Assembly (NCBI RefSeq): GCF_014643635.1 | Contig: NZ_BMJV01000008.1 | Span: 103,493-167,492 of the forward strand | Direction of reading: 5' to 3' | DNA from: Salipiger pallidus | GTDB taxonomy: Bacteria > Pseudomonadota > Alphaproteobacteria > Rhodobacterales > Rhodobacteraceae | DNA: 64,000 nucleotides | Shown here: positions 44,122-51,073 of the stretch, in pieces | Layout: the number at the start of each line of letters is the position of its first letter | Position numbering within the stretch: position 1 is the stretch's first letter | Notes under the pieces: generated by a model | Seen by the model: only the letters and a program-made list of their open reading frames with translations | Databases searched by the model: none | What the model was told of the DNA's origin: nothing | Made by a program: the position numbers and the translations under genes

Positions 44122-45611
44122 CCAAGGCCTATCCGGGCGTGGTCGCCAATGACGATGTCTCGTTCGACATCGGGGCGTCCGAAATCCATGCGCTGTTAGG
44201 CGAGAACGGCGCCGGAAAATCGACGCTGGTCAAGATGATCTTCGGCCTCGTGCAGCCCGACAAGGGCGAGATGGTGCTGGAAGGCAAACCCTACGCCCCC
44301 AGTAAGCCGTCGGATGCGCGCCAGTCGGGCGTGGCCATGGTGTTTCAGCATTTTTCGCTCTTCAACGCGCTGGACGTGGCCGAGAATGTGGCCCTGGGCA
44401 TGGAGACACCGCCGCCGCTGCGCGATCTTGCGCGGCAGATCCGCGAGGTGTCGGAGGCTTATGGGTTGCCGCTCGATCCACGCCGGACCGTGGGGACGCT
44501 GTCTGCCGGTGAGCGCCAGCGGGTCGAGATCATCCGTTGCCTGCTGCAGGAGCCGCGGCTGCTGATCATGGACGAGCCGACCTCGGTGTTGACGCCGCAG
44601 GAGGTGGAGATTCTGTTCCAGACGCTGCTCAAGCTGAAGTCGGAAGGCACATCGATCCTGTATATCTCGCACAAGCTCGAAGAGATCCGGACGCTTTGTG
44701 ACGAGGCGACGATCCTGCGGCTGGGAAAGAATGTCGGCACCTGTACCCCGCGCGATGTGACGGCGCGGCAGATGGCCGAGATGATGGTGGGGTCGAGCTT
44801 TGCCGCCCCCGAGGTGCGGGGCGGTGAGGCCGGCGATGTGCTGCTCGAATGCCGCGCATTGGAGCTTCCCGCGCCGGGAGCGTTCGGCACGCCACTGCGC
44901 GAGCTGTCGCTGGAGGTGCGCAGCGGCGAGGTTCTGGGCATTGGCGGTGTGGCCGGAAACGGGCAGGATGAACTGCTGTCGGCGCTGTCTGGCGAGCGGC
45001 TGGCACCTGCCGGGGCGATCTGGTTCAAGGGCGAGGACATCAGCCGCAAGGGGCCGGTGGCGCGCCGGGCGCTAGGGGTTCTGAGCGCGCCCGAGGAGCG
45101 GCTGGGTCATGCCGCTGCACCGAACATGAGCCTGACCGAGAACGCGGTTCTGACCGCCGCCCGGCGCAAGGAGCTTGTATCCGGGGGCTTCATCGACTGG
45201 GCCGCGGCAAAGGGCTTTGCCGAGGAGGTGATTGCCCGGTTCGACGTGCGTACCCCGGGGCCGGGGGTCGCGGCGCGGGCGCTGTCGGGGGGGAACCTTC
45301 AGAAATACGTGGTGGGCCGCGAGATCCTGCAGGATCCGTCTGTGCTCGTGGTGAACCAGCCCACCTGGGGCGTCGATGCCGCCGCTGCCGCCGCGATCCG
45401 GCAGGCGCTACTGGACCTTGCAGGGCAGGGGGCTGCGATCATCTGCATCAGCCAGGATCTTGATGAGCTGATGGAGGTTTCGGATCGCTTCGCGGCGCTC
45501 AACGAGGGGCGCTTGTCGCGGGCGGTCCCGGTGGCGGAGCTTGATATCGAGAAGATCGGCCTGATGATGGGCGGGGCGCATGACATGGAGGTGGCGCATG
45601 CCGCTGGATGA
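44088..45611 (+). CDS. BMP-type nucleoside/purine ABC transporter, ATP-binding protein
   Basis: A 507-residue double ABC ATPase like the YufO/NupO group. Domain 1: Walker A LLGENGAGKSTLVK, signature LSAGERQRVEI, Walker B LLIMDEPTSVL. Domain 2 has a degenerate Walker A (GGVAGNGQDELL), as is usual for the second half, with LSGGNLQKYVVGREI. The GTG at 44088 is chosen because it follows GGGGGAG and homology begins at LLRLRGLTKAYPGVVAND. It energises two membrane permeases encoded next. Confidence 0.92.
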   Translation: MDDTLLRLRGLTKAYPGVVANDDVSFDIGASEIHALLGENGAGKSTLVKMIFGLVQPDKGEMVLEGKPYAPSKPSDARQSGVAMVFQHFSLFNALDVAENVALGMETPPPLRDLARQIREVSEAYGLPLDPRRTVGTLSAGERQRVEIIRCLLQEPRLLIMDEPTSVLTPQEVEILFQTLLKLKSEGTSILYISHKLEEIRTLCDEATILRLGKNVGTCTPRDVTARQMAEMMVGSSFAAPEVRGGEAGDVLLECRALELPAPGAFGTPLRELSLEVRSGEVLGIGGVAGNGQDELLSALSGERLAPAGAIWFKGEDISRKGPVARRALGVLSAPEERLGHAAAPNMSLTENAVLTAARRKELVSGGFIDWAAAKGFAEEVIARFDVRTPGPGVAARALSGGNLQKYVVGREILQDPSVLVVNQPTWGVDAAAAAAIRQALLDLAGQGAAIICISQDLDELMEVSDRFAALNEGRLSRAVPVAELDIEKIGLMMGGAHDMEVAHAAG

Positions 45612-45652
45612 AGCCGCATGCCTGCCTTGCGTTGCGCCGGTGGCGCCGCCGC

Positions 45653-45679
45653 GGGCGCGTATTTGCAAAGAGAAAAAGG
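45653..45679 (+). repeat. Palindromic repeat family, copy C (tail only)
   Basis: GGGCGCGTATTTGCAAAGAG followed by AAAAAGG resembles the distal half of copies A and B, and more closely copy D at 48921. The leading hairpin is missing or diverged. It lies between the ATPase gene and the first permease gene. Confidence 0.5.
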
Positions 45680-45734
45680 AGCGGGGCGGTGCTTTATCCG
45701 TGCTGCCGTACTTCGTGAAACGGGAGGCGGGGCG

Positions 45735-46820
45735 ATGATCCGGCTCGAGAGGCGGCCCGAGCCGTCGCGGCTCTGGACCGGGGTGACGCCGGTGCTCGCG
45801 GTGCTGCTGACCATGATCGTCGGCGGGATCATGTTCGCCGCCCTTGGAAAGCCGCCGCTGGAGGCGATCCGCACGATCTTCTGGGATCCGCTGTTTCACC
45901 CGCAGTTCGCCGGGTATTCGCGGCCTCAGCTTCTGGTTAAGGCGGGGCCGCTGATCCTGATCGCGATCGGGCTGAGCATCGGCTTCCGTGCGGGGATCTG
46001 GAACATCGGGGCCGAGGGGCAGTACATCATGGGCGCGGTCTGCGGCGCTGCCGTGGGGCTGGCGTTCTACCCGGCCGATTCCGCGCTGCTCTTCCCGCTG
46101 ATGGTGGTGGCGGGCGCGCTTGGTGGCTGGGCCTGGGCGATGATCCCGGCGGTGCTGCGCACGAAGTTCGGTACCAACGAGATCCTCGTGTCGCTGATGC
46201 TGGTCTATGTCGCCGAGAACATCCTCGCCTCGGCCTCGTCTGGCTGGCTGCGCAATCCCGAAGGGCAGGGCTTTCCCGGATCTCGGAATTTCAAGCAATG
46301 GCCGGCGGTCTTCAATGACGAACTCGTGGCCGGGACCGGCATGCACTGGGGCGTCGTGGCGGCCTTCATCGCAGTGATTGCAGCTTATGTCCTTATGGCG
46401 CGGCATATCCAGGGCTACAACGTGCGGCTGACCGGCGAGGCGCCGCGGGCGGCGCGGTTTGCAGGCGTGTCGCCGGTGCGGATCGTGTTCCTGTGCCTTG
46501 GCATTTCAGGCGCGCTCGCGGGGGCGGCAGGGCTCTTCGAGGTGACGGGCCCGGCCGGGCAGGTCAGCATCGACTTCGGATCGGGCTATGGGTTCACCGC
46601 CATCATCGTCGCCTTCCTTGGCCGGCTCAACCCGTTCGGCATCCTGCTCGCCGGGCTGCTCATGGCGCTCACCTATATCGGGGGCGAGCTGGCGCAGCTG
46701 ATGCTGGGGCTGCCGGGCGCGTCGATCCAGCTGTTCCAGGGGATGTTGCTGTTCTTCCTTCTGGCGACGGATGTGTTCACCAACTATCGCCTGCGGTTTG
46801 CAAGAAGGGAGACCGCCTGA
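45735..46820 (+). CDS. BMP-type ABC transporter permease 1
   Basis: A 361-residue permease of the BPD_transp_2 (branched-chain/ribose/nucleoside) family with about ten helices. Hallmarks are AIGLSIGFRAGIWNIGAEGQYIMGA and the cytoplasmic RFAGVSPVRIVFLCLGISGALAGAAGLFEVTG. The start MIRLERRPEP follows GGAGGCGGGG. It overlaps the second permease gene by one base (TGATG). Confidence 0.92.
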   Translation: MIRLERRPEPSRLWTGVTPVLAVLLTMIVGGIMFAALGKPPLEAIRTIFWDPLFHPQFAGYSRPQLLVKAGPLILIAIGLSIGFRAGIWNIGAEGQYIMGAVCGAAVGLAFYPADSALLFPLMVVAGALGGWAWAMIPAVLRTKFGTNEILVSLMLVYVAENILASASSGWLRNPEGQGFPGSRNFKQWPAVFNDELVAGTGMHWGVVAAFIAVIAAYVLMARHIQGYNVRLTGEAPRAARFAGVSPVRIVFLCLGISGALAGAAGLFEVTGPAGQVSIDFGSGYGFTAIIVAFLGRLNPFGILLAGLLMALTYIGGELAQLMLGLPGASIQLFQGMLLFFLLATDVFTNYRLRFARRETA

Positions 46821-47728
46821 TGGACCCTGTCCTGCTTGTCGTTTCGATCATGGTGTCGGCTACGCCGATCCTGCTGGCTGCCATCGGCGAGATGGTGGTC
46901 GAGAAATCGGGGGTGCTGAACCTTGGGGTCGAGGGCATGATGATCACCGGTGCGGTGATGGGCTTTGCCATCGCCGTGGGCACCGGATCGCCGCTGCTGG
47001 GCTTTGCCGGGGCGGCGGTGGCCGGGGCGGCGCTGTCGCTGTGTTTCGGTGTGCTGACGCAGTACCTGCTGTCGAACCAGGTGGCGACGGGGCTTGGCCT
47101 CACGCTGGTGGGGCTGGGGCTGTCGGCGCTGATCGGGTCGAACTATGAAGGCCAGAGGGCGCCGTCGTTGGGCAGGCTCGACATTCCATTGCTGGGAGAT
47201 ATTCCGGTGCTGGGACGGATGCTGTTTTCCCATGACGTCATGGTCTACGCCAGCTTGGCCCTCGTCGCGGCGGTCTGGGCCTTCCTGCGCCTCACACGCG
47301 CGGGGCTTATCCTGCGGGCGGTGGGCGAAGACCACGAGAGTGCCCATGCGCTGGGGTACAAGGTGGTGCGGATCCGGCTGGCAGCCATCGCCTTCGGCGG
47401 GGCCTGCGCAGGGCTGGGCGGCGCCTACGTGAGCCTTGTCCGGGTGCCGCAATGGACCGAAGGGATGACCGCGGGCGCAGGATGGATCGCGCTGGCCATC
47501 GTGGTCTTTGCTTCGTGGCGGGCGCTTGGGGTGCTGATCGGGGCCTACCTCTTCGGAGGTGTCACGGTGATCCAGCTGAACCTTCAGGCGGCGGGCACCA
47601 CGCTGCCGGTCGAGATCTTGTCCATGTCGCCGTACCTGATAACCATTCTGGTACTGGTGATCATATCTGCCCGCGGGGTGCATGGCGCACCCGGATCGCT
47701 GGGCAGATCCTTCCACGCCTCGAGCTGA
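46820..47728 (+). CDS. BMP-type ABC transporter permease 2
   Basis: A 302-residue partner permease of the same family. It begins with the typical TPILLAAIGEMVVEKSGVLNLGVEGMMITGAVMGF and includes GEDHESAHALGYKVVRIRLAAIAFGGACAGLGGAYVSL, the ABC-contacting loop. It heterodimerises with permease 1 to form the purine/nucleoside channel. It is 49 bp upstream of the binding-protein gene. Confidence 0.93.
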   Translation: MDPVLLVVSIMVSATPILLAAIGEMVVEKSGVLNLGVEGMMITGAVMGFAIAVGTGSPLLGFAGAAVAGAALSLCFGVLTQYLLSNQVATGLGLTLVGLGLSALIGSNYEGQRAPSLGRLDIPLLGDIPVLGRMLFSHDVMVYASLALVAAVWAFLRLTRAGLILRAVGEDHESAHALGYKVVRIRLAAIAFGGACAGLGGAYVSLVRVPQWTEGMTAGAGWIALAIVVFASWRALGVLIGAYLFGGVTVIQLNLQAAGTTLPVEILSMSPYLITILVLVIISARGVHGAPGSLGRSFHASS

Positions 47729-47777
47729 GGCGGCCAACCCATTTCAATGACTTGAGTACGACAGGGAGACGACTCAC

Positions 47778-48848
47778 ATGAAACGCAGAACCCTTCTGGC
47801 CTCGGCCGCAGCCCTCAGCCTTGCCGCGGGCGGTGCCTTTGCCCAGGACGTGCCGAAGGTCGGCTTCGTCTACGTGGGCCCGGTGAACGATGGTGGCTGG
47901 TCGCAGCACCACCACGAATCCGCGATGAAGATGAAAGAGCATTTCGGCGACCAGATCGAGATCGTCGAACAGGAATCCGTGCCCGAGGGCGCTGACGCCG
48001 AGCGCGTTCTGACCCAAATGGCGCTGTCCGGCGCGGACCTGATCTTCACCACGTCCTTCGGCTACATGGACCCGACCATCAACGTCGCCGAGAAATTCCC
48101 TGACGTGAAGTTCGAGCACGCCACCGGCTACAAGACCGCCGACAACGTGTCGGCCTATTCCGCGCGCTTCTATGAGGGCCGGGCGATCACCGGCTATCTT
48201 GCCGGGGCGATGACCGAGACGAACAAGATTGGCTACATCGGGTCCTTCCCGATCCCCGAAGTGATCCGGGGCATCAACTCGTCCTACCTGCACGCGGCCC
48301 AGGCCAACCCTGAAGTCGAGATCGCCGTGGTCTGGCTCAACACCTGGTTCGACCCGGCCAAGGAAGCGGACGCGACGCAGGCGCTGCTTGATCAAGGGGC
48401 GGACGTGGTACTGGCGCACACCGATTCCACCGCGCCGCTGTCGGTGCTGGAAAAGGCTGGAGCCTATGGCTTTGGTCAGGCCGCCGACATGGCCGAATAC
48501 AAGCCCGAGCCGCGCCTGTCGTCGATTATCGATGACTGGGCACCCTATTACATTGACCGGGTGCAGGCGCTGATCGACGGCAGCTGGGAAAGCCATAACG
48601 TCTGGCAGGGCATCGGTGACGGCATGGTTGGCATCGGCGAGTTCACCGGCCCGATCCCCGATGACGTGCTGTCCCATGTCACGCAGATGAAGGAGGACAT
48701 CGCGTCGGGCGCGTACCATCCCTTCACCGGCCCTATCAACAAGCAGGACGGGTCCGCCTGGCTTGCCGAAGGCGAAGTGGCCGACGATGGCGTGCTTGCG
48801 GGCATGGATTTCTACGTTGAGGGCGTGACCGGCGAGATCCCGAACTGA
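47778..48848 (+). CDS. BMP family periplasmic purine/nucleoside-binding protein
   Basis: A 356-residue binding protein of the Bmp/PnrA type. The signal peptide MKRRTLLASAAALSLAAGGAFA ends before QDVPKVGFVYVGPVNDGGWSQHHHES. There is no lipobox Cys, so it is soluble in the periplasm. ADLIFTTSFGYMDPTINVAEKFPDVKFEHATGYKTADN is typical. Linked to xdhABC, it probably captures purine bases or nucleosides for oxidation. A strong terminator follows. Confidence 0.93.
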   Translation: MKRRTLLASAAALSLAAGGAFAQDVPKVGFVYVGPVNDGGWSQHHHESAMKMKEHFGDQIEIVEQESVPEGADAERVLTQMALSGADLIFTTSFGYMDPTINVAEKFPDVKFEHATGYKTADNVSAYSARFYEGRAITGYLAGAMTETNKIGYIGSFPIPEVIRGINSSYLHAAQANPEVEIAVVWLNTWFDPAKEADATQALLDQGADVVLAHTDSTAPLSVLEKAGAYGFGQAADMAEYKPEPRLSSIIDDWAPYYIDRVQALIDGSWESHNVWQGIGDGMVGIGEFTGPIPDDVLSHVTQMKEDIASGAYHPFTGPINKQDGSAWLAEGEVADDGVLAGMDFYVEGVTGEIPN

Positions 48849-48871
48849 TCCCATCCCTTGATGGATCGTGG

Positions 48872-48907
48872 CACCGCCGGCGCTGATGCGTCGGCGGTGT
48901 TTTCTTT
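48872..48907 (+). terminator. Rho-independent terminator of the xdh-BMP operon
   Basis: CACCGCCG (48872-48879) pairs with CGGCGGTG (48892-48899), extended by CG pairs inside, and is followed by TTTTCTTT. It lies 23 bp after the binding-protein stop. Confidence 0.85.
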
Positions 48908-48920
48908 GGCGCTGTCGTGA

Positions 48921-48947
48921 GGGGGCGTATTTGGAAAGAGAAGAAGG
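48921..48947 (+). repeat. Palindromic repeat family, copy D (tail only)
   Basis: GGGGGCGTATTTGGAAAGAG followed by AAGAAGG. It matches copy C and the distal half of copies A and B. It overlaps the proposed TTG start of the YdcF-like gene. Confidence 0.6.
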
Positions 48948-49437
48948 GCAGGGGCGCGCGCTGCCCGTGGCGCTGGTGCTGGGGGCGGCGGTGTGGCCGG
49001 GGGGCGAGGCCTCGCCCAGCCTGCGGCGGCGGGCGCTGACGGCAGCGGCGCTTTGGCAGGCGGGACGGGTCCGGGCCATCGTGGGCTGCGGAGGTGTCGG
49101 AGAGCATCCGCCTTCCGAGGCCGAGGTCATCCGGGTGCTGTGCCTCGAGGCCGGGGTGCCCGGGGAGGCGGTGTTCTGCGAGGGGCAATCACGCAACACC
49201 CATGAAAACATCAGGCTGGCATTGCCGGTGCTGGCGCGGCTGGGAAGCCGGGATGTGCTCGTGGTCAGTGACGGCTACCACCTGCCGCGGGCGCTGCTGG
49301 TTGCCCGGCGGGCGGGGCTGCGCGCGCGGGGGGCGGCGGTGCCGCTGCGTGGGGCGCGCGTTGGGGCGCAGATGCGCGGGGCGCTGCGCGAGATCCCGGC
49401 CTTCCTGTGGTACCTGCTACGACCGAAGAAATCGTGA
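48931..49437 (+). CDS. YdcF family protein (DUF218)
   Basis: A protein of about 168 residues with the DUF218 core: VALVLGAAVWPGGEASPSLRRRALTAAALWQAGRVRAIVGCGG, EAEVIRVLCLEAGVPGEAVFCEGQSRNTHENI and VLVVSDGYHLPRALLVARRAGL. The family fold is Rossmann-like; E. coli YdcF binds SAM, while relatives have roles in envelope or vancomycin sensitivity. A start before 48907 would lie within the terminator, so the candidates are the TTG at 48931 (GAGGGGG six bases upstream, inside repeat copy D) or the GTG at 48967 at the edge of the domain. The start is uncertain. Confidence 0.75.
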   Translation: MEREEGQGRALPVALVLGAAVWPGGEASPSLRRRALTAAALWQAGRVRAIVGCGGVGEHPPSEAEVIRVLCLEAGVPGEAVFCEGQSRNTHENIRLALPVLARLGSRDVLVVSDGYHLPRALLVARRAGLRARGAAVPLRGARVGAQMRGALREIPAFLWYLLRPKKS

Positions 49438-49502
49438 TCGTGTGGCTGTTGCTCAGGGGGGTCGGCAGGGGCTAGCCGGGGGAGCCGCTACGCGGCTGGA
49501 AC

Positions 49503-49521
49503 GCGCCCGGTTAACGGGCGC
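49503..49521 (+). promoter_or_regulatory. Hairpin in the 5' region of the outer-membrane protein gene
   Basis: GCGCCCG-GTTAA-CGGGCGC forms a 7-bp perfect stem 22 bases before the start codon. It could stabilise the 5' end of a highly expressed porin-type message or terminate upstream transcription; AGAAAAACAACGAGGC follows. Confidence 0.5.
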
Positions 49522-49543
49522 ACAGAAAAACAACGAGGCAGTG

Positions 49544-50449
49544 ATGACCAGAGCATTCACCGGCGCAGCCTGCGCCGCCCTTCTTCTTGCGGGTACCGCC
49601 GCACAGGCCCAGATGGTGTATTCCACCGCCGTCAGCGGCGCGATCAACAGCGTCGATTCCGACCTTGGCGACGGTACCGGCTACGAGCTGCAGACCGAAA
49701 CCGACCTTGCCTACGGCAACTTCACCGCAGACATCGACCTTGGCTACAGCATGGTCGATCCCGATGACGGGTCGGACCTGTCGTCCCTGACCATCGACCT
49801 GCTGCCCAAGTACTGGATCACCGACACCTGGGGCGTCGGTGCGTACTATTCGCGCGATGAGCTCGATCTCGACCTCGGCGATACCATCGACCTCGACAGC
49901 TACGGCCTCGAGGGCAGCTACCGGACCAGCGGTTTTGAGGCGAGCCTGTTCGTGGGCGAGACCGATGTAGACGGGGTGTCCGGCGTGGACACCACCGATT
50001 ACGGCCTGCGCCTGCGCGGTGAAGTGGGCAGCCAGCTGACCCTGTTCGGCAACATGGTCCAGTCGGACGTCGACACGCCCGCCGGCGACACCGACGCGCG
50101 CAGCTACGGCATCGGCGCGGGCTATGCCTTCAACGAGCAGTTCAGCGGCTTCGTCGCCTTCCAGGGCACCGATGTCGACGACACCGACCTGCAGGTGCGC
50201 AGCCAGTCCATCGGCGTGAACTACCAGACCAGCGTGCAGGGCCGCCCGCTTATCCTGACCGGCGAATATGCCCATGCGGATGCGGACGACGGTTTCGGCA
50301 CCGGCGACGGCTCGCGCGTTTCGCTGGGGGCGACGGTGCTCTTCGGCAACGCCTCGAGCAAGCGTCTGCCGGGCACCACTGTGTCGAGCAATGCGCTCAA
50401 GGGCGATCGCAACGCGATCAGCGGCGCGCTCGGGTCGGTCGGCTACTGA
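49544..50449 (+). CDS. Outer-membrane beta-barrel protein, porin-like
   Basis: A 301-residue secreted protein. The signal peptide MTRAFTGAACAALLLAGTAAQA is followed by alternating amphipathic strands rich in Asp, Gly and Tyr (YELQTETDLAYGNFTADIDLGYSM; YGLRLRGEVGSQLTLFGNMVQSD; SIGVNYQTSVQGRPLILTGEYAHAD). It ends in Tyr, as barrels often do. The acidic, short-loop composition is typical of marine alphaproteobacterial porin-like proteins. No specific family or substrate is identified. Confidence 0.75.
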   Translation: MTRAFTGAACAALLLAGTAAQAQMVYSTAVSGAINSVDSDLGDGTGYELQTETDLAYGNFTADIDLGYSMVDPDDGSDLSSLTIDLLPKYWITDTWGVGAYYSRDELDLDLGDTIDLDSYGLEGSYRTSGFEASLFVGETDVDGVSGVDTTDYGLRLRGEVGSQLTLFGNMVQSDVDTPAGDTDARSYGIGAGYAFNEQFSGFVAFQGTDVDDTDLQVRSQSIGVNYQTSVQGRPLILTGEYAHADADDGFGTGDGSRVSLGATVLFGNASSKRLPGTTVSSNALKGDRNAISGALGSVGY

Positions 50450-50494
50450 CGATCCCGGCCGGCCCCGTACGCGTGGCCGGCCACCACCGGCGTC

Positions 50495-50926
50495 TCAGAG
50501 CACGCCGATTTCGGCCAGCGCCCCGGCTAGTGCGGCGGGCAGGGGCTCTTCGTCCTTGCGGCCCGCCTTCATGTCCGGCGGGGCATCGGAAGGCGCCAGG
50601 TAGCGCCAGCCCTGGAACGGACGCCGCGGTGCCGGTGCGACCCGCCGAATCTCGGGATCGAGCACCATTGCGCAGCGGTCTATCCCGTCCTCGCCGGTGA
50701 TCCGTTCCAGCCGCAGGATGCGCTGACGGCACTGGATCAGCCCCTGAAACACCCAGTAGATGCTGCCCCCTGCAAGGATCTCCTCCTCGCGCTTGGGATA
50801 CATGCGGGTGACGTGGCGTGGCAGCCCGTCCGATGTCTGGGCGGCGCGGCTTGCCTGCCACGCGACAAGGGATTCGATACTTTCCGTACCGACGCTGAGC
50901 TTGATGAGGTGGGTGAACGTTTCCAA
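50495..50926 (-). CDS. DUF1489 family protein
   Basis: A 143-residue protein matching the DUF1489 pattern: HLIKLSVGTESIESLVAWQASRAAQTSDGLPRHVTRMYPKREEEILAGGSIYWVFQGLIQCRQRILRLE, IDRCAMVLDPEIRRVAPAPRRPFQGWRYL. Function unknown, widely kept in Alphaproteobacteria. The TTG at 50926 follows GGAGAACCCC and opens the conserved region; the frame is open far upstream over nrdJ, but that part is antisense shadow. Divergent from nrdJ. Confidence 0.88.
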   Translation of the reverse strand: METFTHLIKLSVGTESIESLVAWQASRAAQTSDGLPRHVTRMYPKREEEILAGGSIYWVFQGLIQCRQRILRLERITGEDGIDRCAMVLDPEIRRVAPAPRRPFQGWRYLAPSDAPPDMKAGRKDEEPLPAALAGALAEIGVL

Positions 50927-51073
50927 GGGGTTCTCCGCAGTATGTGCTGCATATTGTAGTTGCACTATAGCAATCTTCAAGCGGTGGTATGCCGGGACTG
51001 TCCTGAAGGGGCTGGACGTGGTACTCTGGAGGCTGCTAACAGGCACCTCTGCCAACGAAGGAATCCTGCTGCC

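Noticed and set aside
50927..51073. Cobalamin riboswitch upstream of nrdJ
   Set aside because: No B12-box or characteristic conserved leader is visible, the region is short, and the enzyme uses B12 rather than replacing it.
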